In this document: positions 54,296 to 62,128 of the stretch, one piece after another
Layout of the letters: every line of letters begins with the position of its first letter
Position numbering within the stretch: position 1 is the stretch's first letter
Source: Kazachstania africana CBS 2517
Lineage: Eukaryota > Ascomycota > Saccharomycetes > Saccharomycetales > Saccharomycetaceae
Direction of reading: 5' to 3'
Length of the DNA: 64,000 bases
NCBI RefSeq assembly: GCF_000304475.1
Contig: NC_018948.1
Coordinates: 124,001-188,000, forward strand
Made by a program: the position numbers and the translations under genes
The notes under the pieces: generated by a model
Told to the model about the DNA's origin: nothing
What the model saw: the letters and a program-made list of their open reading frames with translations, nothing else
Database searches by the model: none

Positions 54296-56131
54296 ATGGG
54301 ACTTAAGAAATTTTTGAAGATCAAGCCACCAAAAGAGGCTACAGTGGAAGAAAATAGGCAAAATTTGATGGATCTAGGTATATCTGTCAAAAACCCAAAT
54401 AAAAAGAAAACTACGCGTTTTGATGCCTATGGTAAGTTTGCAAATGACAGACGAACTGACAGGTCGTATGCACCAGAAGGTTATGCACCATCTGAAATAG
54501 ATTTGAATAAGTCTGAACTGGACAGCGTCTCAAATTTTGATGAGGTACCACAGGACCTCAAGCTACAGACGCACAAGCATGATTCCAGTAGGGAAAATAG
54601 TAAAGAGCCAACTAGGGTACAGACAACCTACGACCCATTTGCCGTGAATACAGATGTAGAAAGCTTTGCTTCAAATCCTTATACCAGCTTTAAGACAAAT
54701 ATGATGAAAAGCAACGACACTAATAAAAACGTATCGAATGCTGAAAGGACGGCCATTCGATCTCAAGACCCATATTCAATGTCTGATAGAAGAACAGCTC
54801 CATCTCAAGATCCATATTCAATGCCTGACAGGAGGACGACTGTACCTCAGCAGAAAGCATATAACTATGGTGGTAATTCATCGGTATCAACCAACAATGA
54901 TCCATATCGAATCAATTCTTTTTCTGAAGCTAGAAATAATGTATATCAGAACAGAATTACACCAACGGCTTCCAGAGATAATTCTCCAGCACCGACTAAG
55001 AACCCATATAGTAGTATGAGTTCTAGTAGATCAAATCCATATAGCAATTTAAACGCTGCTAATTTCACTGCAAATCCATATGGTGATTCCTCCTCTTACA
55101 AAGATGCCAATGTATATGATAATTCTAACTCATCTCAAAATGTATACGTGAAAAAGCAGGACAATATCTCATTGAACCTAAATGCAACCCAATCAGAATT
55201 ATTTGGAAGTAGAAACGATACGAGGACGCCAATGTCATCATTCAACTATGATCCAGACGATGATTTAAATAACGTAATAGATGAGTATAACTATGACTCT
55301 CAATCAATGCAGCAGCAGCAACAATTACAAGAACAAGAGACATTTGATCTTAACCAAGAACCTGAAGTACAAGAATATGATAACAAAGGCTACGTTACAT
55401 TTGATGACATGAACAATATACAGCAGGAGCAAGAAGATGAAGAAATTGATCAAATCAAACAGGAGATTAGATTTGTCAAGCAAAGTTCGCTGGCATCCAC
55501 CAAAAACACATTGAAGATGGCAATGGACGCAGAAAAAGCCGGTATGAATACACTAGGTTTATTAGGGCATCAGAGTGAAAAGCTGAATACCATTGAAACT
55601 AATCTTGATCTGATTAAAGTTCAGAATGTGACTGCAGAAGATAAAGTTAGTGAGCTTGAAAAATTAAATAGAAGTATTTTTGCCGTTCATGTTGGTAATC
55701 CATTCAATTCTAGAAGAAGACGTAGAGAGAAGGAGGACACCTTGAGAAATAGAAAAATTCAAGAAAATTTTATGATTGAAGAAACTAATAAAAGTCTTTA
55801 TGCTTCCACACACAGAATCGAAAATGCAATGAATGGTACCGATAAATCAGCATCATCATCTATGCAACAAAAATACAAAAGGGATGAAATTTTACAAAGG
55901 GCCAAAGCATATCAATTTGAAAATGACGAAGAAGATGACGACGTTGAAATTGAAATTGATAGGAATCTGGACAAGATAAAACAAGTTAGTGGGAGACTAA
56001 GAAAATTGGCTATTGCTGCGGGTGATGAGGTCGATGCACAAAGAAGCCGTTTGATGAAGATTGAAGAGGGCACCGAGTCTTTAGATATCAAGCTTCACAT
56101 GAATTCGACAAGGCTGGCCAATATAAAATAA
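54296..56131 (+). CDS. SEC9: Sec9, plasma-membrane Qbc-SNARE
   Basis: 611 residues from the ATG at 54296, which gives MGLKKFLKIKPPKEATVEENRQNLMDLGISVKNP, aligning with yeast Sec9 (651 residues). Sec9 is the SNAP-25 homologue that pairs with Sso1/2 and Snc1/2 in exocytosis. A long Asn/Ser/Tyr/Gln-rich middle with repeated NPY/DPY tripeptides separates the N-terminus from two SNARE helices (about residues 385-455 and 545-611); TKNTLKMAMDAEKAGMNTLGLLGHQSEKL is the Qb helix. The meiotic ohnolog SPO20 lacks this N-terminus, so SEC9 is clear. A short poly-Gln tract lies near residues 342-348. Confidence 0.95.
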   Translation: MGLKKFLKIKPPKEATVEENRQNLMDLGISVKNPNKKKTTRFDAYGKFANDRRTDRSYAPEGYAPSEIDLNKSELDSVSNFDEVPQDLKLQTHKHDSSRENSKEPTRVQTTYDPFAVNTDVESFASNPYTSFKTNMMKSNDTNKNVSNAERTAIRSQDPYSMSDRRTAPSQDPYSMPDRRTTVPQQKAYNYGGNSSVSTNNDPYRINSFSEARNNVYQNRITPTASRDNSPAPTKNPYSSMSSSRSNPYSNLNAANFTANPYGDSSSYKDANVYDNSNSSQNVYVKKQDNISLNLNATQSELFGSRNDTRTPMSSFNYDPDDDLNNVIDEYNYDSQSMQQQQQLQEQETFDLNQEPEVQEYDNKGYVTFDDMNNIQQEQEDEEIDQIKQEIRFVKQSSLASTKNTLKMAMDAEKAGMNTLGLLGHQSEKLNTIETNLDLIKVQNVTAEDKVSELEKLNRSIFAVHVGNPFNSRRRRREKEDTLRNRKIQENFMIEETNKSLYASTHRIENAMNGTDKSASSSMQQKYKRDEILQRAKAYQFENDEEDDDVEIEIDRNLDKIKQVSGRLRKLAIAAGDEVDAQRSRLMKIEEGTESLDIKLHMNSTRLANIK

Positions 56132-56211
56132 TAGTAGGAGGGAAAAAAAAGAAAGGGAAGAGTATATTCATCACTAAATATAGACAATATACAAGTATGT
56201 GTGTTTTATAT

Positions 56212-56658
56212 TTAAAAATTTAATTTATGCAACCATAGCTTATAGTTATTTTCAGCTATTTGATCGGGGATATTCAAGAACGAAGATGATTTATTTGTGA
56301 TGTCACTAAAGGATGTTAAAGAGATGGTATAATAAGGATTAGTAGTATCAATTTTATTGGAAGATACTTTATTTTTAGACGATTTCGTAGCAGTAGCGCC
56401 TGGTGAAGTCGATGGAGAACTCAATAGAGAATTGTAATTTTTATGCAAAGATGACTGGAATATGTAATTTTGTTCATTATGGATATTATGTTTTTCTGAA
56501 TCGGGAATAGCTGTTTGCTGGTCATTCAATTTGCATGAGTCGCAGCAATAAAGCAATTCTTCTTTGGAAAATGGTGAAGATGGTGTTATAGTTGAAGAGA
56601 ATTCTGATTTACTGATCATTTGATCGCAGAAAATGCAATAGTCGTTAAATGGGGACAT
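56212..56658 (-). CDS. ECL1: Ecl1-type small zinc protein
   Basis: 148 residues from the ATG at 56658 (MSPFNDYCIFCDQMI). A Cys-x-x-Cys pair and a downstream LYCCDSCKL give the zinc-binding pattern of the Ecl1 family, small proteins that extend chronological lifespan when overexpressed. The remainder is Ser/Thr/Asn-rich and low in conservation. Yeast Ecl1 (YGR146C) is 211 residues, so this one is shorter. It is followed by NAT2 and RPL24, as YGR146C is followed by YGR147C and YGR148C, which supports the call. Only 80 bp separate its end from the SEC9 stop. Confidence 0.83.
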   Translation of the reverse strand: MSPFNDYCIFCDQMISKSEFSSTITPSSPFSKEELLYCCDSCKLNDQQTAIPDSEKHNIHNEQNYIFQSSLHKNYNSLLSSPSTSPGATATKSSKNKVSSNKIDTTNPYYTISLTSFSDITNKSSSFLNIPDQIAENNYKLWLHKLNF

Positions 56659-57794
56659 GAAAAAGCAATGAGTTCGCAAAAGTACTGCTTATCTTTTTAA
56701 AAGAATTTTGAATTATGAAATTGACTTCAATATCAATTTATTGCATAGAAGTGTTATATGCAAAGTTCGTCACAGAGCTACTTGGCAAATTTGGATTTCT
56801 CTATATTTTTTGCTTTATTTTATTATTTTTTTATGTATATGATTTATCTTAGATGTTAAAACCCTAGTATAGAATTTTGTTAACTGCTCTATTTGAAGTG
56901 CTAAATTCTTTTGACCTCTTCTTTATACGGATACAAAAGAGTCAGCTTCGTTTTTCGTAATATAATGTACTGAGATGATATATATATATATACTATTCTC
57001 ACACACTAACAAGATTTAATTTTACGTACCATGGCAAGCTTCCATGCATCTTTTATATTTTAAATTACAATGTTCAACGAACCCAATATATTCGTAGTAT
57101 TGTGGGGTGTTGATTCTCAGCAACTCGTCTTTTTTTTCTTGATGGCACGGTACTCGTCACACTAGGTTACCGTTTGCTTTAAGAAGTTCTCGAAAAGCGC
57201 TCTTACTCGAAAGGGCAACGCACTGAAACCGTGTTTGGCCCAAGATGGTATAAACAACAAAATCAACGCCCCACTTGTCCACTTTCATCTAACAATTCTC
57301 ATCCTTGACAACCGTAACGAGGGCCGAGGTAATTTATATCCAAGTCAGATTGATATTATGTGAGGAACACCTAGTTACTTGTGCACTTTCATGAGCGATT
57401 TTAGCGTCGGCATGTGAGTTTTGAACCTATATATGTGTATATATGATGGCTTATGATGCGAGTAGCAGTATGCCGGGATGCACATGTACTCTCGTATACC
57501 GAATTTCTACTATGCGGAAGAGTTTCAGGTCTCAGCAATTGAGAATAGGAGTTGAGCCAAAATGATCATTTTTTGGCGTTAGGGCATGGCTTGCTTATAG
57601 CTTTATGAGTTATGAGGTTCTTTTTTTTGTATAGGGCTTTGATGAGTATTGGCTCGAAATGAACGTCATATTTTACTTATTAAGAACACTGAAATTTATT
57701 TAGGTTTAATTATTTGTATGCAGATATGTACATGAATGGGGGAGTGGTCCTCACCCCTATTAAGATTTTTTTTATCTGTAGCGGCGATTTTCTT
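56659..57794. other. Intergenic: ECL1 upstream / NAT2 downstream, 1.1 kb
   Basis: Needs only one promoter (ECL1) yet is 1.1 kb. It contains a TA tract near 56977-56991, two ARS-consensus-like TTTTATATTT runs (near 56207 just outside, and 57047), and a weak C/D snoRNA-like arrangement near 57639-57692 that I do not accept. No ORF over 60 codons. Confidence 0.5.
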
Positions 57795-58436
57795 CTACAT
57801 CAATCCATTAAACCATTTCTGACCAGTCGTTTTCTTTTGTCTTGGAACTTGACCATTTACATATTTTGAAGCTACCGTCCTATTATTGCCAACTATCTTC
57901 GTAAACCCAAGCCTCTGAAAGATTCTTGCAGCATACGGTGTTGCCGCTGCCACAATAGGAATTCTAATGAATATTAAACTCTTGTACAATCCATACGCTA
58001 TCAAAAATTCTGCCAATAAATGGCTATTTTTCCAATCTTTCGCATTCTTCGTTGAGTTTTCCAGCTTCTTCTTGTGCATTTTCTCAACTACCTTATTCTC
58101 ATCCGCTTCTCCATACCCAAACAGTCTCTTGGCACGATTTATGTATATTCTAGCTTTTTCTTCACCTATAGAGTGAACACCAAAGAAACATGAGGACACT
58201 GTAATTAATGACACACCAACATACACAATTAAAGCCGAGTATCCGTACTTCTGAATCAATTGTTTTATCCCGTTTTCTGTCTTCTTGTTAGTGGTCTCAT
58301 TGAATGCTGCATGTCCATTCGTATAGACTGGTTTTGATGTATTTATAAGCCTTTTAAACTGTGGCTGATTCTTCAATCTTACTAGAGCAGCATTGAAAGG
58401 CAGCCTTCGACGTAAGATTCCTACGTTGAATAGCAT
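57795..58436 (-). CDS. NAT2: Nat2-type DUF1279 membrane protein
   Basis: 213 residues. A basic N-terminus that could target mitochondria, then a DUF1279 domain at about 58-180: IQKYGYSALIVYVGVSLITVSSCFFGVHSIG with a transmembrane segment, and AEFLIAYGLYKSLIFIRIPIVAAATPYAARIFQRLGF with a second hydrophobic stretch. This domain is shared by yeast Nat2 (YGR147C) and the FAM210 proteins of animal mitochondria. The acetyltransferase function once given to Nat2 is not supported by this domain. Next to ECL1 and RPL24 as in S. cerevisiae. Confidence 0.88.
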   Translation of the reverse strand: MLFNVGILRRRLPFNAALVRLKNQPQFKRLINTSKPVYTNGHAAFNETTNKKTENGIKQLIQKYGYSALIVYVGVSLITVSSCFFGVHSIGEEKARIYINRAKRLFGYGEADENKVVEKMHKKKLENSTKNAKDWKNSHLLAEFLIAYGLYKSLIFIRIPIVAAATPYAARIFQRLGFTKIVGNNRTVASKYVNGQVPRQKKTTGQKWFNGLM

Positions 58437-58793
58437 TGTGGTAGATGTTAGCTGGGCTTAGTTCCTGTCGTTTTCTTACAAGTTGGGTGTTTCTTGAACT
58501 TGCAATCGAGTGATGAGTTTAACCCTATTTTTTCAGTATTTTTTTCCTTGAATTGAAAAGTAACAACTTACTCAATATTGGCAAGTAAACCTATATTATA
58601 TTGATACAGTCAGATCCAGAACAGAATCGGCATCGAAAGTACTTATCCAACTGAATGCTAATGCCGCATCCTGTATAGTATGAATTGTTTTAGTCTTAAA
58701 AAGTTATAAAAAGTGAAAAATCTATGTAAAAAATATTGAAAAAAGTATCTTTATTACACTAATAAATTTATGATCTGCAAATTATAATGATAT
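58437..58793. other. Intergenic: NAT2 upstream / RPL24 downstream
   Basis: 357 bp, AT-rich. NAT2 promoter and RPL24 3' end on the same strand. Nothing else recognised. Confidence 0.5.
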
Positions 58794-59261
58794 TTAACGG
58801 GAAGTAGCGGTGACCTTTTGGAAAGCACCCTTAGCTTGTTGCTTAGAAACCTTGTGGCCTGAAGTAGCAGCTAATTTAGCCTTTTCAGCCTTTCTGGCAG
58901 CCTTGTCAGCCTTCTTCTTTTCTTTGTCAGCCTTTAACTTTTCATCTCTCTTAGCCTTTCTGACTTCTGGTTTCAAAGATCTTCTTTCTTTGATTAAGTC
59001 TAAGGAAGCACCGACAATTGGTCTTTGAGCCTTGACGGACTTTCTAGATCTCTTCTTGGCAACTTCTTCAGTGATACCTTTCTTGTGATGTCTTCTGTAT
59101 AGAACGGTCCAAGCAATTCTTCTTGGGTTCTTTCTTTGGTGGAATAAGGAAGCAGACTTAGAGTTTTGGAATCTGAAAATCTTGGAGTCACCGCGGACAA
59201 ATAAAGTACCTCTACCTGGGTAGATCTTGGCACCTGAAAAGGAATCGATTTCAACCTTCAT
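58794..59261 (-). CDS. RPL24: 60S ribosomal protein eL24
   Basis: 155 residues, the same as yeast Rpl24. The zinc-free fungal eL24 N-terminal domain ([51 protein letters not shown]) is followed by a Lys/Ala-rich helix that reaches across to the 40S subunit. It joins late pre-60S particles in the cytoplasm in exchange for Rlp24. The coding sequence has no intron, but a splice acceptor and branch site sit directly before the ATG (see intron entry). RPL24B is YGR148C, beside NAT2 and GPC1, as here. Confidence 0.97.
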   Translation of the reverse strand: MKVEIDSFSGAKIYPGRGTLFVRGDSKIFRFQNSKSASLFHQRKNPRRIAWTVLYRRHHKKGITEEVAKKRSRKSVKAQRPIVGASLDLIKERRSLKPEVRKAKRDEKLKADKEKKKADKAARKAEKAKLAATSGHKVSKQQAKGAFQKVTATSR

Positions 59262-59537
59262 CTGTTATTAAAAATTGTTGAGTTAGTAAAATTGAACGAT
59301 ACAGAACTTATTTAGACGAGTATTCAAATTTTGTTTCCAGTTTCTTTGCTGTGATCCAATTCTAACTATCACTATTAATATTAACCGGCATATAACCCAG
59401 TTGGAGTTGTGATAATTCAATCGTGATAGCTCACTTCATTAGGTTCTTCAATAAGTAACCGCAAATTCTAACGGTCTCTTATTAACAGTATTTCGATAGA
59501 TAACTCATCTCCTACCAGTCACACAATTCACACATAC
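59262..59537 (-). other. Probable 5' UTR intron of RPL24
   Basis: On the RPL24 strand: donor GTATGT (59537-59532), branch TACTAAC (59288-59282), acceptor CAG (59264-59262) immediately followed by the ATG. All three elements are consensus, and branch-to-acceptor spacing is normal. A second possible donor GTACGT lies at 59663-59658, giving 402 nt. S. cerevisiae RPL24 genes have no annotated intron, so this is a prediction. Confidence 0.7.
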
Positions 59538-60051
59538 ATTTCAACTTGGTATACTATCTAACTAAGATTAATCAAGCAAGATACACGTTAACAAGCAATT
59601 ATTACCTATATCTACCACCTCATTTCCAAACATTCACGTTATTGCACGTCAGTCACTACGTACAGACATCCTAGCCATACTATGTCCCGGCCTTTGCAAA
59701 TTGCTCTGTAACAAACTCAGAGCAATCTTTGAGAGCCCTCTGTGTCTCTCTCAGCGCCTGTGGTGCTGGTTCAACAATTAGTGTCGGCTTCATGCAACCA
59801 CCTGAGAGTGTATGCCCAGCTCTGCCTGGACCTCCCCCCATTCTCGCACTGTTCCTGGGCAGGAAGCCCCGGCTAGTTAGGAGGCCAGCCCGCTAAGTCT
59901 CGAGCTCTCCCGCTTGGGATCTCGACAGCTTAGTGAGAAGGAACCCGGAGGTGCTGCCAGGTGGAATCTCCGAGGCCGCGCGGGTTGTCTAGAGAGAACT
60001 ACGCGCGCGATCGTTGCATGAAATAAATATGAAATTTTTCAAAAAAAAATC

Positions 60052-60085
60052 GTGTGGGTTGTGGGTGGTTGTGAGTTATGGGTGT
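60052..60085 (-). promoter_or_regulatory. Rap1-type/telomere-like TG tract upstream of RPL24
   Basis: A 34-bp TG-rich run. Read on the RPL24 strand it contains ACACCCATAAC and two CCCACA-type repeats, resembling both Rap1 sites and yeast telomeric repeats. Most simply it is the Rap1 cluster of the RPL24 promoter, comparable in position to those of RPS6, RPS9 and RPL21. Confidence 0.55.
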
Positions 60086-60361
60086 AGCAGTCAAAAAACG
60101 AAACTTTTATACTCGTCACCGTCATAGGAATATGAAGGGCCAATCTCAAGCTGGGAACAAGATCAATCCCATTATGATGCCAGTAGGATAGTAATGCATT
60201 ACCTGGGGCTTGTATTGTCGCTGTTCCTGCTAAAACAGTAGATCAGAACTCGCGAGACAATACATTGTTCCTCCTCTACGTTACGTTACGCCCACCCATG
60301 ATTTCTGGTTTGATAGTCTCGAACGCTACTCAAGTTTAAAACCATCTAAAATAATCACGTT

Positions 60362-60520
60362 TTATTGAACTTGGGCATCAATCATTTCGAAGTTACCTAA
60401 TATGAACTCAGAGGCAAATTCAACCATATACTGCTCGCCTTGATTTTCTATTGCTGACGCTGTCGCTTCAACCCAAATAGGAATAGTACTGTAAATCGCG
60501 ATGATCCATAAGAAAAACAT
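60362..60520 (-). CDS. Small hydrophobic open frame, unidentified
   Basis: 52 codons from the first ATG. The start is a strong hydrophobic segment (MFFLWIIAIYSTIPIWVEA), followed by a Glu-rich amphipathic tail ending DAQVQ. I do not recognise it, and S. cerevisiae has no gene between RPL24B and GPC1. The same frame is open for 28 codons before that ATG without another ATG, while an overlapping frame starts ATGGAGTC at 60592. It could be a small membrane protein, a gene with a missed exon or frameshift, or chance. Confidence 0.25.
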   Translation of the reverse strand: MFFLWIIAIYSTIPIWVEATASAIENQGEQYMVEFASEFILGNFEMIDAQVQ

Positions 60521-60649
60521 ATACAGGGGATGGGACAGATTTATATTGCTGATCAAATAACTAATATCACATGCGGATTTACAGACTCCATATAATTCTC
60601 ACATAGAATTTTGAAGGTTAACTTCCTGTAGGTCCAGCCATAGCCCAAC

Positions 60650-61984
60650 ATGAACAACACTGAGAGTAATAGGGATTTTAAGCTATCTATATTTAGTATA
60701 TTAGAATTCTTGGATCCCATAGCTTCAAAAGTTATATCTAATCTATCTTCATCATCTTATAGCACATCTTTCGAAAGGGAAGTGGAAGACAATGGAGGAA
60801 CTGATGGGTTAGAAGCTCCATCAAAACCGCAAATACGACATCTTCATCGTTACCATTCTGATGGTTTAATAACGAAAATTCCAATAGATGAATTAAAAAA
60901 GAAAGTTTTACTAAGAGTGAAACGATTGGATGAACCATTACAATCAATCTTCTTCAAACATACAACAAAATTAGAGAAACTCTTTTATCCTTTCACTCTA
61001 TCGAATATCTTTTTAATTGGATTTATAATGGGCAAATTCCCTGAATGGTTCCATATTTATTACACAGTTCTATTGTGTATTCTAATGCCAATCAGATTTT
61101 ATACATATTATAAAGCTAAAAACCATTATTTTATGGCGGATTTATGCTATTTTGTCAATTTTATGTGTCTACTTTTCATATGGGTATTTCCGAATGCAAA
61201 TAACCTGTTTCAATCATGTTTTGCCCTCACATTTGGTTCTTTATCCTTTGCCGTTATCACTTGGAGAAACTCCCTCGTTCTCCACTCTATTGACAAAACA
61301 ACTTCCTGCTTTATACATATAATGCCGCCTTGTACAATGTATGTCATATTCCATGCTTTACCAGAACCATACAAGGCAAAAAGGTTTCCGGGTGCCACTA
61401 AGTATGTGAACTTGAAGACAAACGTCTTGTGGACTTCCTTCTATTACCTGATATGGCAATGCCTATATCACTATTTTATAACATTGAAAAAGTCATCTAA
61501 AATAAAAGCAGGTGAGAGAATGACCAGTTTTGAATATTTAACTGGTCACCAATTTAAGAATTTTTGGGCTGTAAAATTGAAGGCACCATGGCCTCTGATT
61601 ATTTATACTTTACTACAATATTTCTATCAGCTTGGTACGATGCTATTATGCACAATCTGGCTAGGTAATAAAACTGCTTCGTCACTGTTCTTATTATTTA
61701 TATTCCTATCTGCCTCATTCAACGGTGCTACCTATTACGTTGACTATTATGGAAAGAATTTTGAAAAAGAAGTTGACAAATTGCGTCAAGAATTGGAACT
61801 TTTACAGCAACAAATTAACAATAAAAATAGTGCGAATGAAGATAATAAATCTTTTGAGTCCATCAATACAAGTAGTGTGTATTCTCTGGCATCAAATGAC
61901 GCCAAGAGTATTATCTCGAGTGTTGGTGGTGGTGAACTTAACAATCAAATGAGTGATCCTGAAATGTCAAAGAAAATTGAATGA
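60650..61984 (+). CDS. GPC1: Gpc1, glycerophosphocholine acyltransferase
   Basis: 444 residues (432 in S. cerevisiae). Multi-pass membrane enzyme (DUF2838 family) that acylates glycerophosphocholine with acyl-CoA, allowing phosphatidylcholine remodelling after full deacylation. A polar N-terminus of about 110 residues is followed by about eight membrane segments (YPFTLSNIFLIGFIMGKFPEW, LCYFVNFMCLLFIWVFPNANNLFQ) and a cytosolic coiled coil (KEVDKLRQELELLQQQINN). SIDKTTSCFIHIMPP and LWQCLYHYFITL are family blocks. YGR149W in S. cerevisiae. Convergent with CCM1. Confidence 0.93.
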   Translation: MNNTESNRDFKLSIFSILEFLDPIASKVISNLSSSSYSTSFEREVEDNGGTDGLEAPSKPQIRHLHRYHSDGLITKIPIDELKKKVLLRVKRLDEPLQSIFFKHTTKLEKLFYPFTLSNIFLIGFIMGKFPEWFHIYYTVLLCILMPIRFYTYYKAKNHYFMADLCYFVNFMCLLFIWVFPNANNLFQSCFALTFGSLSFAVITWRNSLVLHSIDKTTSCFIHIMPPCTMYVIFHALPEPYKAKRFPGATKYVNLKTNVLWTSFYYLIWQCLYHYFITLKKSSKIKAGERMTSFEYLTGHQFKNFWAVKLKAPWPLIIYTLLQYFYQLGTMLLCTIWLGNKTASSLFLLFIFLSASFNGATYYVDYYGKNFEKEVDKLRQELELLQQQINNKNSANEDNKSFESINTSSVYSLASNDAKSIISSVGGGELNNQMSDPEMSKKIE

Positions 61985-62128
61985 CTTATTTACATTATAT
62001 TAAATTTTGTATCAACATTTCTATAAATCAAATTTTTTATTTACACGTATTCCCATCACTCTTTTTGAATGCAGTGAGATAAATTCAACTCTTTACCTCG
62101 ATATGAAAAACGAAACCTAAACTTTGTT

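Larger units (their letters stand above)
59538..60649. other. RPL24/GPC1 divergent region with GC-rich hairpin island
   Basis: From RPL24 outward: AT-rich leader, a hairpin-dense GC-rich island (59701-60000), an A9 run (60041-60049), a TG-rich telomere-like tract (60052-60085), then normal spacer with one small open frame (60362-60520). Far longer than most divergent promoters in the window. Confidence 0.6.

Noticed and set aside
57634..57697. C/D box snoRNA between ECL1 and NAT2 (TTGATGA at 57639, CTGA at 57689)
   Set aside because: The C box lacks the purine at position 1, no terminal stem forms, and I could not match a guide to rRNA. Such box pairs arise often by chance.
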